This document shows, piece after piece, positions 45,438 to 55,059 of a stretch of 55,335 bases of DNA. The notes beneath the pieces were generated by a model. It was given only the letters and a program-made list of their open reading frames with translations, made no database searches and had not been told where the DNA came from. The translations under genes were made by a program, and so were the position numbers. The stretch comes from Candidatus Marinamargulisbacteria bacterium SCGC AG-410-N11 (GTDB taxonomy: Bacteria; Margulisbacteria; Marinamargulisbacteria; GCA-2716485; AG-410-N11), in the NCBI GenBank assembly GCA_003265895.1, contig QFBS01000005.1, positions 1 through 55,335 of the forward strand, in the 5' to 3' direction. Positions within the stretch are counted from its first letter, which is position 1; each line of letters starts with the position of its first letter.

Positions 45438-46469
45438 TTATGTAATATCAATTGAATTTAAATAATGAATTAAAGGGTATAGTCCACCATAGTCCGATCT
45501 ATTAAAATTAAAAACAAGTCTCATTTTATCTTTAAAAAACTCATTATCATCTGACAAAGTTTTTGCAGGTTTTAATTCAAACTTTCCACTCTCAAGAAGA
45601 TGGGAAAATGTTTTATTAATATAAGAAAGATGGTTTGTTTCTATAGTATGGTTTAATCTAATTACAGTATGCTTTTTCAAATATCGAATAGAATGATATA
45701 CCTTGTAAAAAGTTTGAATATAATTAATGATATCGTCTCTAGATTTAGAGAGATAGAAAATAGATAAATCGTCTTTAGAAATATAATTACGTTTATAAAG
45801 TTGCGTATCTATATAGTTAATCCAAGTTTCCCAATAAGTACTGTTTGATTTTGATGTTAGAACAATTGGCCTAGGAGAGCATCTTCCGGTTTGAATTAAT
45901 GTTAAAACTTCAAATCCTTCATCATGCGTACCAAAACCTCCAGGAAGAAGAATAATGCCATCGGATTCTTTAATAAATGCTAACTTGCGAGTAAAAAAGT
46001 ATTTATAAGAAATAAGTTTATTAGTATTTACTATATATTGATTTGCGGTTTGTTCAAACGGAAGCTCAATATTTAAGCCAATACTTTTATTATTTAAAGC
46101 TCCTTTATTTCCTGCTTCCATAATACCTGGGCCTGCTCCCGTAATAATAAAAAAACCAAGAGATGATAAGTCTTTTGCTAATTTTTCAGTTAAAATGTAA
46201 TTTTTGCTAGTAGGTTTAGATCTGGCAGATCCAAATATCGCAATTTTACGAGAGTCTCGATGTTTTTGAAATAATTTAAAGGTTTTACGTAGCTCCTCAA
46301 GACTAACTTTTAACAACTTTAAATCACTTTCAGATTGAATAACATTTCCAATTTTAAGTACAGATTGTATTAGTTGACTTACGCAATCTTCATGTGGAAA
46401 GTTGAATTCTGAAACAAAATCCTTAGCTTTTTTTTTAAAATCCTTGTCAGAATAATGTCTATTTGTCAT
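45438..46469 (-). CDS. LOG-family nucleotide-binding protein with flanking extensions
   Basis: The 343 residues hold a Rossmann-like lysine-decarboxylase/LOG core (IAIFGSARSKPTSKNY, IITGAGPGIMEAGNKGA, LLPGGFGTHDEGFEVLT), the signature PGGxGTxxE being intact. Such proteins cleave nucleoside monophosphates to base and ribose phosphate (cytokinin-activating type). The ~75-residue N-terminal and ~85-residue C-terminal extensions are not part of the short LOG form; similar long forms exist in other bacteria. It diverges from rlmN. Confidence 0.9.
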   Translation of the reverse strand: MTNRHYSDKDFKKKAKDFVSEFNFPHEDCVSQLIQSVLKIGNVIQSESDLKLLKVSLEELRKTFKLFQKHRDSRKIAIFGSARSKPTSKNYILTEKLAKDLSSLGFFIITGAGPGIMEAGNKGALNNKSIGLNIELPFEQTANQYIVNTNKLISYKYFFTRKLAFIKESDGIILLPGGFGTHDEGFEVLTLIQTGRCSPRPIVLTSKSNSTYWETWINYIDTQLYKRNYISKDDLSIFYLSKSRDDIINYIQTFYKVYHSIRYLKKHTVIRLNHTIETNHLSYINKTFSHLLESGKFELKPAKTLSDDNEFFKDKMRLVFNFNRSDYGGLYPLIHYLNSIDIT

Positions 46470-46549
46470 AATCTACCCCAAATACTAAATTAAAAAGAAA
46501 TAAATATTTTAAATTATTATAACATTATAAGAAAGAATATAGGAATACA

Positions 46550-47587
46550 ATGACAATATTAAAAAAAAATCTTCTAACATTTGAAAAACTTGAACTAGAA
46601 AGATTAGTGCAAGATTTGAGGATGCCAAAGTTTGTAGCATCTCAAATTCTAAATTGGTTATATCAAAAAAAAGTTAATTCATTTGAAAAGATGAAAAATA
46701 TATCTAAAAGTAATAGGGATATATTGGAAAAGCAGTTTTCGATATTACCATTTAAGAAGATTGAAAAATTAGAATCAAAAGAAAAGAACGCTATAAAATA
46801 TAACATAACATTAAGTGATGATCAGGTAGTTGAGTGTGTTGTTTTAATTGAAAAAAAATATACTAGCTTGTGTGTTTCATCTCAATGTGGTTGTCCGGTA
46901 GATTGTAAATTTTGTGTAACGGGAGCTATGGGATTTAAGAGGAATTTGACTATGGAGGAAATCGTTGGTCAGTTTCATTTTGCGCAAAGTGAAGGATATA
47001 ACGTTACAAGAATTGTTTTTATGGGTATGGGGGAGCCTCTATTGAACTACAGTCCAGTTAAACATTCATTTGAACGATTAACGGGCGAATCATTTTATAA
47101 TCTAAGTCGTCGAAATATTACTATTTCAACATCTGGTTATTTAGCTGGGATTAAAAGGTTAATCGATGATAAGTGGTTTGTGAATTTAGCTTTTTCGGTA
47201 GGATCTACGCAATCTCTAGTAAGGCAAAAGTTAATGCCGTTGGAAGAGCGGAATCCAATTGCAAAAGTATCGGTTTTATTACAACAGTATCAAGAATTAC
47301 ATAATCGTAAATTAACATTGGAATATACCTTGCTGAAAGGTGTTAACGACTCTTTGCAGGATGTAGCGGGATTAATACGTTTAGCAAAATATCTAAAAGC
47401 AAAAATTAATTTAATTAATTTGAATCCGCATAAATGTATACCATTTACACCTTTAAGTTCTATAGAATTAAACAAATTCAAAGAACAAATCTCAGAAAGT
47501 AAGATTCCTGTAACCATACGATTTAGAAAGGGGCAGGATATAGCTGCCGCATGTGGCCAATTAGGGGATTCTCAAGTGAAAAAATAA
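46550..47587 (+). CDS. rlmN: 23S rRNA/tRNA adenine-C2 methyltransferase RlmN
   Basis: A radical-SAM enzyme that methylates A2503 of 23S rRNA. The 345 residues contain the cluster motif CPVDCKFC (C115, C119, C122), RIVFMGMGEPLLN, RRNITISTSGY and the C-terminal QDIAAACGQL with the catalytic Cys (C335). The length and motifs exclude Cfr only by context; an RlmN role is the default. Confidence 0.95.
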   Translation: MTILKKNLLTFEKLELERLVQDLRMPKFVASQILNWLYQKKVNSFEKMKNISKSNRDILEKQFSILPFKKIEKLESKEKNAIKYNITLSDDQVVECVVLIEKKYTSLCVSSQCGCPVDCKFCVTGAMGFKRNLTMEEIVGQFHFAQSEGYNVTRIVFMGMGEPLLNYSPVKHSFERLTGESFYNLSRRNITISTSGYLAGIKRLIDDKWFVNLAFSVGSTQSLVRQKLMPLEERNPIAKVSVLLQQYQELHNRKLTLEYTLLKGVNDSLQDVAGLIRLAKYLKAKINLINLNPHKCIPFTPLSSIELNKFKEQISESKIPVTIRFRKGQDIAAACGQLGDSQVKK

Positions 47588-47657
47588 GCTTTACTTTATT
47601 AGCCTAGATAATATACAATTTTAGAAATAATTTTAGAAAAAGAATAGTAAAAGATAA

Positions 47658-47663
47658 TATAAT
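47658..47663 (+). promoter_or_regulatory. Candidate -10 element for the nqr operon
   Basis: A perfect TATAAT lies 23 bases before the nqrA ATG in the 99-base gap after rlmN. No good -35 is seen, so the evidence is modest. Confidence 0.35.
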
Positions 47664-47686
47664 TTGGAAGTAATTAAAGAAGATTT

Positions 47687-49030
47687 ATGAAAAAAATATT
47701 CGTGAAAAATACATATGATATTAAGTTGTCCGATAAACCATCAAATCAGGTTATAGATCAAACCAAAATTACAAAGGTGGCATTAATTCCTGATAATATT
47801 CCAAACACCAAGCCTAGGTTATTAAAGAAGGTTGGCGAAAAGGTTCAAATAGGAACACCAGTTTATGTAGATAAAAAAAATGATGCGCTTTGCTTTTTAT
47901 CACCAGGGAGTGGAACTATCAGCGATATACAATATGGAAAACGGCGTAAAATAGAAAAGGTTATTATAAATTTAGATAAGGAAGAGACCTTTGTAGAATT
48001 TGAGAAGGTAAGTAATGAGGCAGAGTTAAATAATATATCGAGAGATTCATTAGTGGATTTATTAGTAAAAGGTGGTTTGTGGAGTTTGTTTGTAGAGTAC
48101 CCGTTTGGGTTACCTCCTAAAAAAGAGACTGTAGCGCCTGCTATATATTTATCATTAGATGAAGATGAACCTCACAGTGTGAATTCTGAAGTGATTTTAG
48201 ATGGATCTATATCAGACTTGAAGTTTGGAATTAAAATTCTTGAAAAGCTAACAAATGAAGTTAATGTAAGTATAAGGCAAGATAATCCTATTAAGGATCA
48301 ATTATCATCAGTGGTGACTCATGAGGTATACGGTGATTATCCGGCTAATAAACCCGGGACAGTTTTGTTTTATGATAAAAAAGATATGACCAAAAATAAA
48401 TCTTGGGGGATATATGCGCAAGATTTATTAAGGATAGTTCAGTTGTTTAAAAGTGGTAGATATCCAATAGAGAGAGTGGTAACAATTGCTGGGCCTAGAG
48501 TTAGGCAATCAAGCCATTATAAGATAAGAGAGGGTTCTGCCGTTTCTGAGATTGTCCAGCTAAAAGATTCTGAAAAAGAAGTTAGATATATTTTTGGCGG
48601 AGTTTTAACAGGACGTTCATCTGGAGATGATGGATTTATAGGCTATAAAGAATATTCGATTAATGTGCTTAATGACGACTATCAACCTGAGTTGGTGCCT
48701 TTTGTTAAATTAGGATTTGATAAACATACCTTTGGGAAGACATATTTTTCTTGGTTATTAAATAAACCAGATTGGCAAATGAATACCAGCTTGAACGGTG
48801 GCGAGCGGTCATGTATTAATTGCTCTATATGTCCAAATGTATGTCCTATGGATATATTGCCTCAATTTTTAATGAAGAGTGTTTTAGCAAATGATGTAGA
48901 AGAATCTATGTCTCAAGGATTATTAGATTGTGTGGAATGTGGATTATGTGATTATGTATGTCCATCTAAAATCGAACTTACTTCAATTGTTCAGGAAAAA
49001 AAATTAGATTTATATAAGGAAATTAGCTAA
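47687..49030 (+). CDS. nqrA: Na+-NQR subunit A with two RnfC-like 4Fe-4S motifs
   Basis: Over most of its 447 residues this follows NqrA (SNQVIDQTKITKVALIPDN, GTISDIQYGKRRKIEKVII, LLVKGGLWSLFVEYPFG, VVTIAGPRVRQSSHYKIREG, PMDILPQFLM). It also holds two complete ferredoxin motifs: C376-C379-C382-C386 in CINCSICPNVCP and C415-C418-C421-C425 in CVECGLCDYVCP, a pattern of RnfC and not of classical NqrA, which has lost these cysteines. Position first in an nqrABCDEF-apbE run and the NqrF-type last subunit place it in a Na+-pumping NADH:quinone oxidoreductase. Confidence 0.9.
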   Translation: MKKIFVKNTYDIKLSDKPSNQVIDQTKITKVALIPDNIPNTKPRLLKKVGEKVQIGTPVYVDKKNDALCFLSPGSGTISDIQYGKRRKIEKVIINLDKEETFVEFEKVSNEAELNNISRDSLVDLLVKGGLWSLFVEYPFGLPPKKETVAPAIYLSLDEDEPHSVNSEVILDGSISDLKFGIKILEKLTNEVNVSIRQDNPIKDQLSSVVTHEVYGDYPANKPGTVLFYDKKDMTKNKSWGIYAQDLLRIVQLFKSGRYPIERVVTIAGPRVRQSSHYKIREGSAVSEIVQLKDSEKEVRYIFGGVLTGRSSGDDGFIGYKEYSINVLNDDYQPELVPFVKLGFDKHTFGKTYFSWLLNKPDWQMNTSLNGGERSCINCSICPNVCPMDILPQFLMKSVLANDVEESMSQGLLDCVECGLCDYVCPSKIELTSIVQEKKLDLYKEIS

Positions 49031-50209
49031 ATGAAATTTTTGTATAACTTTTTAAAAAAGCAAGAACCTTTATTTCATAAGGGTGGAAAACTCGAAAAAC
49101 TCTATCCTTTATTTGAGGCTGGCCAAACATTTTGCTTTAATGCTGAATTAAGAACAAAGAAAGGCTCTAACGTTAGAGATTCATTAGACACAAAACGATA
49201 CATGATCTTAGTTGTTTTAGCACTATTACCTTGTACATTATTTGGAATATACAATGCTGGATTGCAAGCTCATATTGCTGCAGGACTAAGTCAAGATATT
49301 TTTAGTGTTTTATTAACAGGTGCATTAAAAGTTGTACCTATCATTTTAGTTTCATATACTGTAGGCGGACTGTGCGAAGTTTTATTTTGTATTATTAGAA
49401 AGCATGAGGTCAATGAGGGATTCTTAGTAACAGGGCTTTTATTTCCTTTAACATTACCATCGACGATTCCATTATGGCAGGTAGCTGTTGGGATTGCTTT
49501 CGGAGTTATTGTTGGTAAAGAGGTTTTTGGTGGATCTGGAAGAAACTTTTTAAATCCAGCATTAACTGCTAGAGCCTTTGTGTTTTTTACATACCCAGCT
49601 TACATAAGTGGCGAAGTATGGACTAGTTTGATTAAAGATAAATTAATTGATGGTTACAGTGGAGCTACAGCTCTAGCGGTTGCAGCTTCAGGTGAAACAT
49701 CAGGTAAATTAACGGATACTTTGATTGAATCAGGGTTTACATTAAAGAATTTAATAATCGGAACAGTTCCTGGCAGTATAGGTGAAACATCTGCAATTAT
49801 GGTTATGATTGGAGCTGTAATTTTAATTGCAACTAAAGTAGGAAGTTGGCGAACCATGTTAGGTGGAATTTTAGGTGCTATTACAATGACTTTAATATTA
49901 AATTTATTTGCTGGAGACTCCTCCTTGCCATTTTTTAGCTTAACACCAATTTGGCAGTTATCTATGGGTAGTTGTTTATTTGCTATTGTATTTATGGCTA
50001 CTGATCCTGTATCTTCACCTGGGATAGAAGTATCAAAGTTTATTTATGGATTTTTAATTGGTATATTAGGTATTATTATTCGAACTGCGAACCCTGCATA
50101 TCCTGAGGGCTGGATGTTAGCCATTCTATTAATGAATGTGTTTGCTCCTCTAATTGATCATGTTGTGATGCAAATAAGAATAAAGAAAAGGATACCAAAT
50201 GCAATCTAA
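49031..50209 (+). CDS. nqrB: Na+-NQR subunit B
   Basis: A membrane subunit of 392 residues with about eight to ten helices. The covalent FMN-binding motif is DGYSGATALA, with the acceptor Thr at residue 213, and the riboflavin-site region (GRNFLNPALTARAFVFFTYP) is conserved. It starts one base after the nqrA stop and overlaps nqrC by 11 bases. Confidence 0.95.
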   Translation: MKFLYNFLKKQEPLFHKGGKLEKLYPLFEAGQTFCFNAELRTKKGSNVRDSLDTKRYMILVVLALLPCTLFGIYNAGLQAHIAAGLSQDIFSVLLTGALKVVPIILVSYTVGGLCEVLFCIIRKHEVNEGFLVTGLLFPLTLPSTIPLWQVAVGIAFGVIVGKEVFGGSGRNFLNPALTARAFVFFTYPAYISGEVWTSLIKDKLIDGYSGATALAVAASGETSGKLTDTLIESGFTLKNLIIGTVPGSIGETSAIMVMIGAVILIATKVGSWRTMLGGILGAITMTLILNLFAGDSSLPFFSLTPIWQLSMGSCLFAIVFMATDPVSSPGIEVSKFIYGFLIGILGIIIRTANPAYPEGWMLAILLMNVFAPLIDHVVMQIRIKKRIPNAI

Positions 50210-50870
50210 TACTTTTAAAACATTTAGCTTTGCTATCGTGATGTGTCTTGTTTGTGGATTTTTATTGACATTAACAGCCGTTGGACTTAAAGAGAGGCAA
50301 GAAGCAAATCAACTTATAGATAAGCAAAAAAATATTTTGAGAGCATTATCTTTGCTAGATGAAACAAAAAAAGTATCAGGTAAAGAAGTAGAGTCATTGT
50401 ACAAAGATAATGTGAAAGCTCTTTTTGTGAATAGCAACGGAGAACTTGAAAAACAAGCTAGTAATAAAAACTTTCCGTTATTTTTAGTTGAAAAGAAAGG
50501 AAAGGTAACAAGTTATGCTATTCCTTTTGAAGCGTATGGTTTATGGAGTTGGATTAAAGGTTATATAGGCATGGAAGGTGATGGGGAAACAATTTGCGGG
50601 TTTACAGTATATAGTCATGCGGAAACGCCAGGACTAGGAGGCGAATGTGAAAAACCTTGGTTTAAAAATCAATTCAAAAATCAAAAGATTACAAATCAAA
50701 AGGGTGATTTTGTTTCTATTACGGTAGTAAAAGGTAAAGCAAGACCTGATAATAAAAATGAAGTAGACGGAATGAGTGGCGCGACAATTACCGGAAAAGG
50801 AATTGAAAAATATTTAAAAGAAGATCTTAAAAAATATGAATCTTTTGCAAAACGATTAAGGAATGGATAA
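50199..50870 (+). CDS. nqrC: Na+-NQR subunit C
   Basis: The 223 residues have an N-terminal membrane anchor, an FMN-binding domain (GYIGMEGDGETICGFTVYSH, AETPGLGGECEKPWFK) and the flavinylation motif DGMSGATITGKG with the acceptor Thr at residue 196. ApbE, encoded at the end of the run, attaches the FMN. Confidence 0.95.
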   Translation: MQSNTFKTFSFAIVMCLVCGFLLTLTAVGLKERQEANQLIDKQKNILRALSLLDETKKVSGKEVESLYKDNVKALFVNSNGELEKQASNKNFPLFLVEKKGKVTSYAIPFEAYGLWSWIKGYIGMEGDGETICGFTVYSHAETPGLGGECEKPWFKNQFKNQKITNQKGDFVSITVVKGKARPDNKNEVDGMSGATITGKGIEKYLKEDLKKYESFAKRLRNG

Positions 50871-51499
50871 TGCTTAAAAAAATTAAAAAAAGTAAAGAAT
50901 TTAAAATTCTAATAGAACCAATCATTCATGCAAATCCTATAGCTAAAGCAGTATTAGGAATTTGTTCAGCTTTAGCTGTAACAACACAAGTCATACCCTC
51001 AATTGTGATGGTACTAGCTATGACCTTTGTTTTAACTTTTTCAAATATTACAGTCTCTATTTTAAGAAATGTAATTCCAAAAAACATAAGAATTATTGTT
51101 GAATTAGTTGTAATAGCATCATTAGTTATTGTAGCCGATCAAGTGCTAAAGGCTTTTTTATATGATGTAAGTAAACAATTATCCGTATTTGTTGGTTTAA
51201 TTATAACAAACTGTATAATTATGGGTCGCGCGGAAGCCTTTGCCTTGGGAAATAACCCTTGGTATTCGATGTGGGATGGTATTGGAAATGGTTTAGGTTA
51301 TGGCTATATATTAATTGTTGTTGCTATTTTTAGAGAGCTTTTAGGAGCAGGGAGTTTATTAGGAATTCAAGTAGTTCCTCAATTTTTTTATGATGCTGGA
51401 TATGAAAATATGGGGTTAATGTTATTGGCTCCTGGAGTATTTATAACAATAGGTCTTTTAATTTGGTTACAGAATATACTAGCAAAACAGGAGAATTAA
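50870..51499 (+). CDS. nqrD: Na+-NQR subunit D
   Basis: A 209-residue integral membrane protein with six helices. It shows the half-site cysteine motif LIITNCIIMGRAEAFAL that binds the intramembrane iron site together with NqrE. The ATG overlaps the nqrC stop by one base. Confidence 0.95.
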   Translation: MLKKIKKSKEFKILIEPIIHANPIAKAVLGICSALAVTTQVIPSIVMVLAMTFVLTFSNITVSILRNVIPKNIRIIVELVVIASLVIVADQVLKAFLYDVSKQLSVFVGLIITNCIIMGRAEAFALGNNPWYSMWDGIGNGLGYGYILIVVAIFRELLGAGSLLGIQVVPQFFYDAGYENMGLMLLAPGVFITIGLLIWLQNILAKQEN

Positions 51500-51500
51500 T

Positions 51501-52118
51501 GTGTTTGAACATTTAGTTAGTTTAGCAATTGAATCCATATTTATTAATAATATTTTATTAGCGTTATTTTTAGGGATGTGCTCTTTTTTAGGGTGTGCAA
51601 AGAATATTAAAACAGCTACCGGTTTAGGATTAGCTGTCATTTTTGTTTTAACAATAACAACACCAGCGAATTGGGCAATAAATCACTTTTTATTAAGAGA
51701 CGGTGCTTTAGCATGGGCGGGTTATCCTGAATTAGATTTAAGCTTTTTAGTATTTATTACATTTATTGCCGTAATAGCATCACAAGTACAATTAGTAGAA
51801 ATGTTAATGGAAAAATTTTCTCCAGGTTTATATGTTTCATTAGGGATATTTCTCCCATTAATAGCCGTTAACTGTGCAATTTTAGGAACATCATTATTTA
51901 TGGAACAAAGACAATATTCTTTTGCGGAAGCTTGTGTTTTTGGGTTTAGTTCTGGTATTGGTTGGTTTTTAGCTATTGTTGCATTTTCAGCAGTATTACA
52001 AAAACTTAAGTATGCTCATCTACCAAAAGGATTATCTGGATTTGCAATTAATATGATTACAACAGGTTTAATTGCAATGGCATTTATGGCGTTTGCTGGT
52101 ATTAAATTAACTTCGTAA
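51501..52118 (+). CDS. nqrE: Na+-NQR subunit E
   Basis: A 205-residue integral membrane protein, paralogous to NqrD in inverted topology, with LALFLGMCSFLGCAKNIKTA and PLIAVNCAILGTSLF (the intramembrane iron-site cysteines). The start is GTG 51501, directly after nqrD. Confidence 0.95.
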   Translation: MFEHLVSLAIESIFINNILLALFLGMCSFLGCAKNIKTATGLGLAVIFVLTITTPANWAINHFLLRDGALAWAGYPELDLSFLVFITFIAVIASQVQLVEMLMEKFSPGLYVSLGIFLPLIAVNCAILGTSLFMEQRQYSFAEACVFGFSSGIGWFLAIVAFSAVLQKLKYAHLPKGLSGFAINMITTGLIAMAFMAFAGIKLTS

Positions 52119-52133
52119 AGTAGGAGATGAGTC

Positions 52134-53354
52134 ATGGTTTATATAATTAGTACTTCAATATTTTTATTTATTATATTATTTTTAGTAACAATTTTATTTA
52201 TTATTGAAAAAAAAGTAATCGGATCAAGTAGTTGTAAAGTTTTAATTAATAACGACGAAGAAAAAAGTCCAACAGTTGATTCTGGAACTAATTTACTATC
52301 TGCATTATCAAATCAAGGTGTTTTCTTACCTTCTGCTTGTGGTGGTGGTGGAACATGTGCGATGTGTAAAGTAAAAGTTACTGAAGGTGGTGGCGACATA
52401 TTACCTACAGAATTGCCACATTTAACATTAGGTGAACGAAAAGAATGTGTACGATTAGGCTGTCAGGTTAAAGTTAAAAATGATATAAAAATACAAATTC
52501 CTGATGAAATATTTAGTATTCAAAAGTTTGAGTGTGAAGTTATTTCAAACCATAACGTTGCAACTTTTATTAAAGATCTAAGACTTAAAATGCCAGAAAG
52601 CGTTAATCTAGACTTTAGAGCTGGCGGATATATTCAAATTTATATTCCAGAGTATAATTTAGATTTTAAGCAGTTTGATATTGAAAACGAGTATCATCCT
52701 GACTGGGATAAATATAATGTTTGGAAATATAAATGTGATAATGACGAAGAGGTATTTAGAGCTTACTCAATGGCTAATTATCCAGAAGAAAAAGGAGTAG
52801 TATATTTAAATGTAAGAATTGCTACACCTCCTCCTAATATGGATGATGTTAAGCCTGGAATTGGATCATCTTATATTTTTAACTTAAAACCAGGAGATAA
52901 AGTAACAATTAGTGGCCCGTATGGAGAGTTTTTTGCGAAAGAGACTGAACGTGAAATGTGTTTTATTGGTGGAGGTGCAGGAATGGCACCAATGAGAAGT
53001 CATATCTTTGATCAACTAAAAAGAATTAATACTAATAGAAAAATGACATTTTGGTATGGAGCAAGATCTCTAAGAGAAATGTTCTATGATGATGAATTTA
53101 AAGAATTAGAACAAAATAATCCTAATTTTTCATATCATGTAGCTTTATCAGAACCTCTTCCTGAAGATAACTGGACTGGAATGAAAGGGTTCATACATCA
53201 ATGCTTATTAGAAAACTATTTAAACAACCATGAAGATCCAACTGAAGTTGAATATTATATATGTGGCCCTCCTATTATGAATCAGTGTGTAATGGATATG
53301 TTAGATGAACTAGGTGTAGAAAAGGAAATGATCGCATTTGATGATTTTGGATAA
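52134..53354 (+). CDS. nqrF: Na+-NQR subunit F (NADH dehydrogenase)
   Basis: The electron entry subunit. The 406 residues have an N-terminal membrane helix (about 4-25), a [2Fe-2S] domain with C69, C75, C78 ([12 protein letters not shown]) and C110, the FAD domain ([23 protein letters not shown]) and the NADH domain ([33 protein letters not shown]) ending in MIAFDDFG, as in other NqrF. AGGAGATGAGTC precedes the ATG. Confidence 0.96.
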   Translation: MVYIISTSIFLFIILFLVTILFIIEKKVIGSSSCKVLINNDEEKSPTVDSGTNLLSALSNQGVFLPSACGGGGTCAMCKVKVTEGGGDILPTELPHLTLGERKECVRLGCQVKVKNDIKIQIPDEIFSIQKFECEVISNHNVATFIKDLRLKMPESVNLDFRAGGYIQIYIPEYNLDFKQFDIENEYHPDWDKYNVWKYKCDNDEEVFRAYSMANYPEEKGVVYLNVRIATPPPNMDDVKPGIGSSYIFNLKPGDKVTISGPYGEFFAKETEREMCFIGGGAGMAPMRSHIFDQLKRINTNRKMTFWYGARSLREMFYDDEFKELEQNNPNFSYHVALSEPLPEDNWTGMKGFIHQCLLENYLNNHEDPTEVEYYICGPPIMNQCVMDMLDELGVEKEMIAFDDFG

Positions 53355-54370
53355 TGAAACAAAAAATTATTGTTTCTTCCATTATTGTTCTTAGTTTATT
53401 AGTATTTTACTTTTTTAATAAAACGAATAAAGTTATCCTTGAAGGTATGACAATGGGGACTACTTTTAAGATTATATATTATTGCCCAATATATAAGTCA
53501 GATAATAATATTAACCATAAAATAATTAATTCACTTAATAATGACAGCAAAACTTTTTCTACTTATTCTAATATTTCTGAAATTAGTCGATTTAACTTAA
53601 AAAGAACATTAGGTCAAATTAAAGTTAGTAGTAGTTTTTTAGAGCTTTTAAACCTAAGTAAACGCTTATATAGAGAATCAGATGGTTTATATGACCCAAC
53701 AGTTAAACCTTTAGTTGATTTATGGGGATTTGGTAAAAATAAAAAGCTAGTAGTACCTAGTAATAATATAATTAATGAGGTAAGAACGATTGTTGGTTTG
53801 AACAATATTATTATTGAAGAAAAGAAGGTTAGAAAAGTTTTTAAGCATATTGAACTAGATTTTTCATCGTCTGCAAAAGGGTTAGCTGTTGATAATGTTC
53901 AACGAATTCTAACAAAAAATAAAGTTAAGAGTTATTTAATAGAAATAGGTGGAGAAATTAGTGCATCCCAGTTTAAAGGTAAAAAAGACTTTTGGATAGT
54001 GGGCATTGTAGATCCAAGATATAAGCAAAAGAAAGAATATGCAAAAATTAATTTAATTAATCAATCTATAGCTACTAGTGGTGACTATCAACAATATTTT
54101 AAATATAAGAATAAATTTTATTCTCATATTATTAACCCTAAAACGGGGTTTCCTATTGAACATAAATTAACTAGTGTAACGGTTGTAGCAAATAGTTGTG
54201 CTGAAGCTGACGCATATGCAACATTATTAATGTTAATGTCAGTTAAAGATGGACTTAATTTTACTGAAAAAAATGAGAATCTAGAAGCTTTATTTTTAAT
54301 TAAATCTGGAAATGAAATTATTCCATTAAAAACAAAAGGGTTTCCTTTTTTGGCTTTAAATAAAGAATAA
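53354..54370 (+). CDS. apbE: FAD:protein FMN transferase ApbE
   Basis: A flavin transferase that links FMN to the Thr of NqrB and NqrC. The 338 residues have an N-terminal hydrophobic segment (no lipobox, so a membrane anchor or uncleaved signal), then EGMTMGTTFKI, LDFSSSAKGLAVDNV, IEIGGEISASQF, SGDYQQYFKYKNKFYSHIIN and PKTGFPI ... CAEADAYATLLM, the ApbE pattern. The start overlaps the nqrF stop by one base (TAATG). Confidence 0.94.
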   Translation: MKQKIIVSSIIVLSLLVFYFFNKTNKVILEGMTMGTTFKIIYYCPIYKSDNNINHKIINSLNNDSKTFSTYSNISEISRFNLKRTLGQIKVSSSFLELLNLSKRLYRESDGLYDPTVKPLVDLWGFGKNKKLVVPSNNIINEVRTIVGLNNIIIEEKKVRKVFKHIELDFSSSAKGLAVDNVQRILTKNKVKSYLIEIGGEISASQFKGKKDFWIVGIVDPRYKQKKEYAKINLINQSIATSGDYQQYFKYKNKFYSHIINPKTGFPIEHKLTSVTVVANSCAEADAYATLLMLMSVKDGLNFTEKNENLEALFLIKSGNEIIPLKTKGFPFLALNKE

Positions 54371-54601
54371 TTAGGTTGGTTTTTTGTAATAATTTAATCG
54401 ATTTTTTTTCATCATATTCAGAGCTCCTGTATCATCTCCCATTGGACATAAACCCGCTTTTAACGATATACAAGGTTCAGCTATATCCGTAGGTTTACTA
54501 CAAAATCCTTTATCAGCACTTTTATCGAAAAAGAAAATACCAACTCCAATTAAACAGAAACAAATTAATAGTATGATCGAAACCACTAGAAATAATATCA
54601 T
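54371..54601 (-). CDS. Small Cys-containing single-helix membrane protein, possible NqrM-type factor
   Basis: The 76 residues consist of one N-terminal membrane helix (LFLVVSIILLICFCLIGVGI) and a short tail with cysteines in GFCSKPTDIAEPCISLKAGLC. It lies convergent to apbE, with ends meeting at 54370/54371. NqrM, which delivers iron to the NqrD/E site, is also a small one-helix protein with a Cys cluster and often lies next to apbE; the exact NqrM Cys spacing is not present, so the call is a hypothesis. Its start overlaps the stop of the fur-type gene by four bases (same strand). Confidence 0.65.
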   Translation of the reverse strand: MILFLVVSIILLICFCLIGVGIFFFDKSADKGFCSKPTDIAEPCISLKAGLCPMGDDTGALNMMKKNRLNYYKKPT

Positions 54602-55059
54602 AACTTACTATGCTTACATTGTTTATTATTACATTCAGCATATAGATGAATAGAATGATATTTAGGAGAAAAATTTAGTTTTTTAGCATATTGATTCAAT
54701 TGTTGTTCAATCGTATTATCTTCAATTTCAAAAATCTTGCCACAAGAATTGCAAATTAAATGAGCATGATGATCTCTTGAAATGGTTTGCTCATAATATA
54801 CTTTTCCTGTACGAGTTGTTATTTTTTGAATTAATTTTGCATCTAACAATTGTTTAATCGTTCTAAAAATAGTAGCTCTTGAAATAACATGATCTTTATT
54901 TTTATTTGTTAATTTTGTTATAAAGGAATCTATTTCAAAATGTGATTTGATTGAAATTATTTCATGTAAAATAGCTTTCTTTTGATTTGTTAATCTTGAG
55001 TTTTGACTTTGTAAATAGGTTTCAAATAATTTATAAGCTTTATTCATTACTGTTTCCAT
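54598..55059 (-). CDS. Fur-family transcriptional regulator
   Basis: The 153 residues show the winged-helix domain (SRLTNQKKAILHEI, SRATIFRTIKQLLDAKLI), the metal-binding HHAHLICNSCGKIFEI and the dimer region. The second structural Cys pair is CNNKQC (four residues between) rather than CxxC. Subgroup (Fur, Zur, PerR) cannot be fixed. The start is ATG 55059, or ATG 55047 (MNKAYKLF); the first overlaps the hemerythrin gene by 20 bases. Regulation of the neighbouring genes is possible, but no operator is evident. Confidence 0.9.
   Translation of the reverse strand: METVMNKAYKLFETYLQSQNSRLTNQKKAILHEIISIKSHFEIDSFITKLTNKNKDHVISRATIFRTIKQLLDAKLIQKITTRTGKVYYEQTISRDHHAHLICNSCGKIFEIEDNTIEQQLNQYAKKLNFSPKYHSIHLYAECNNKQCKHSKL

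Noticed and set aside
47687..49030. Calling the first nqr gene rnfC
   Set aside because: The N-terminal and middle sequence follow NqrA and the operon ends with an NqrF-type flavoprotein; only the Cys motifs are RnfC-like.
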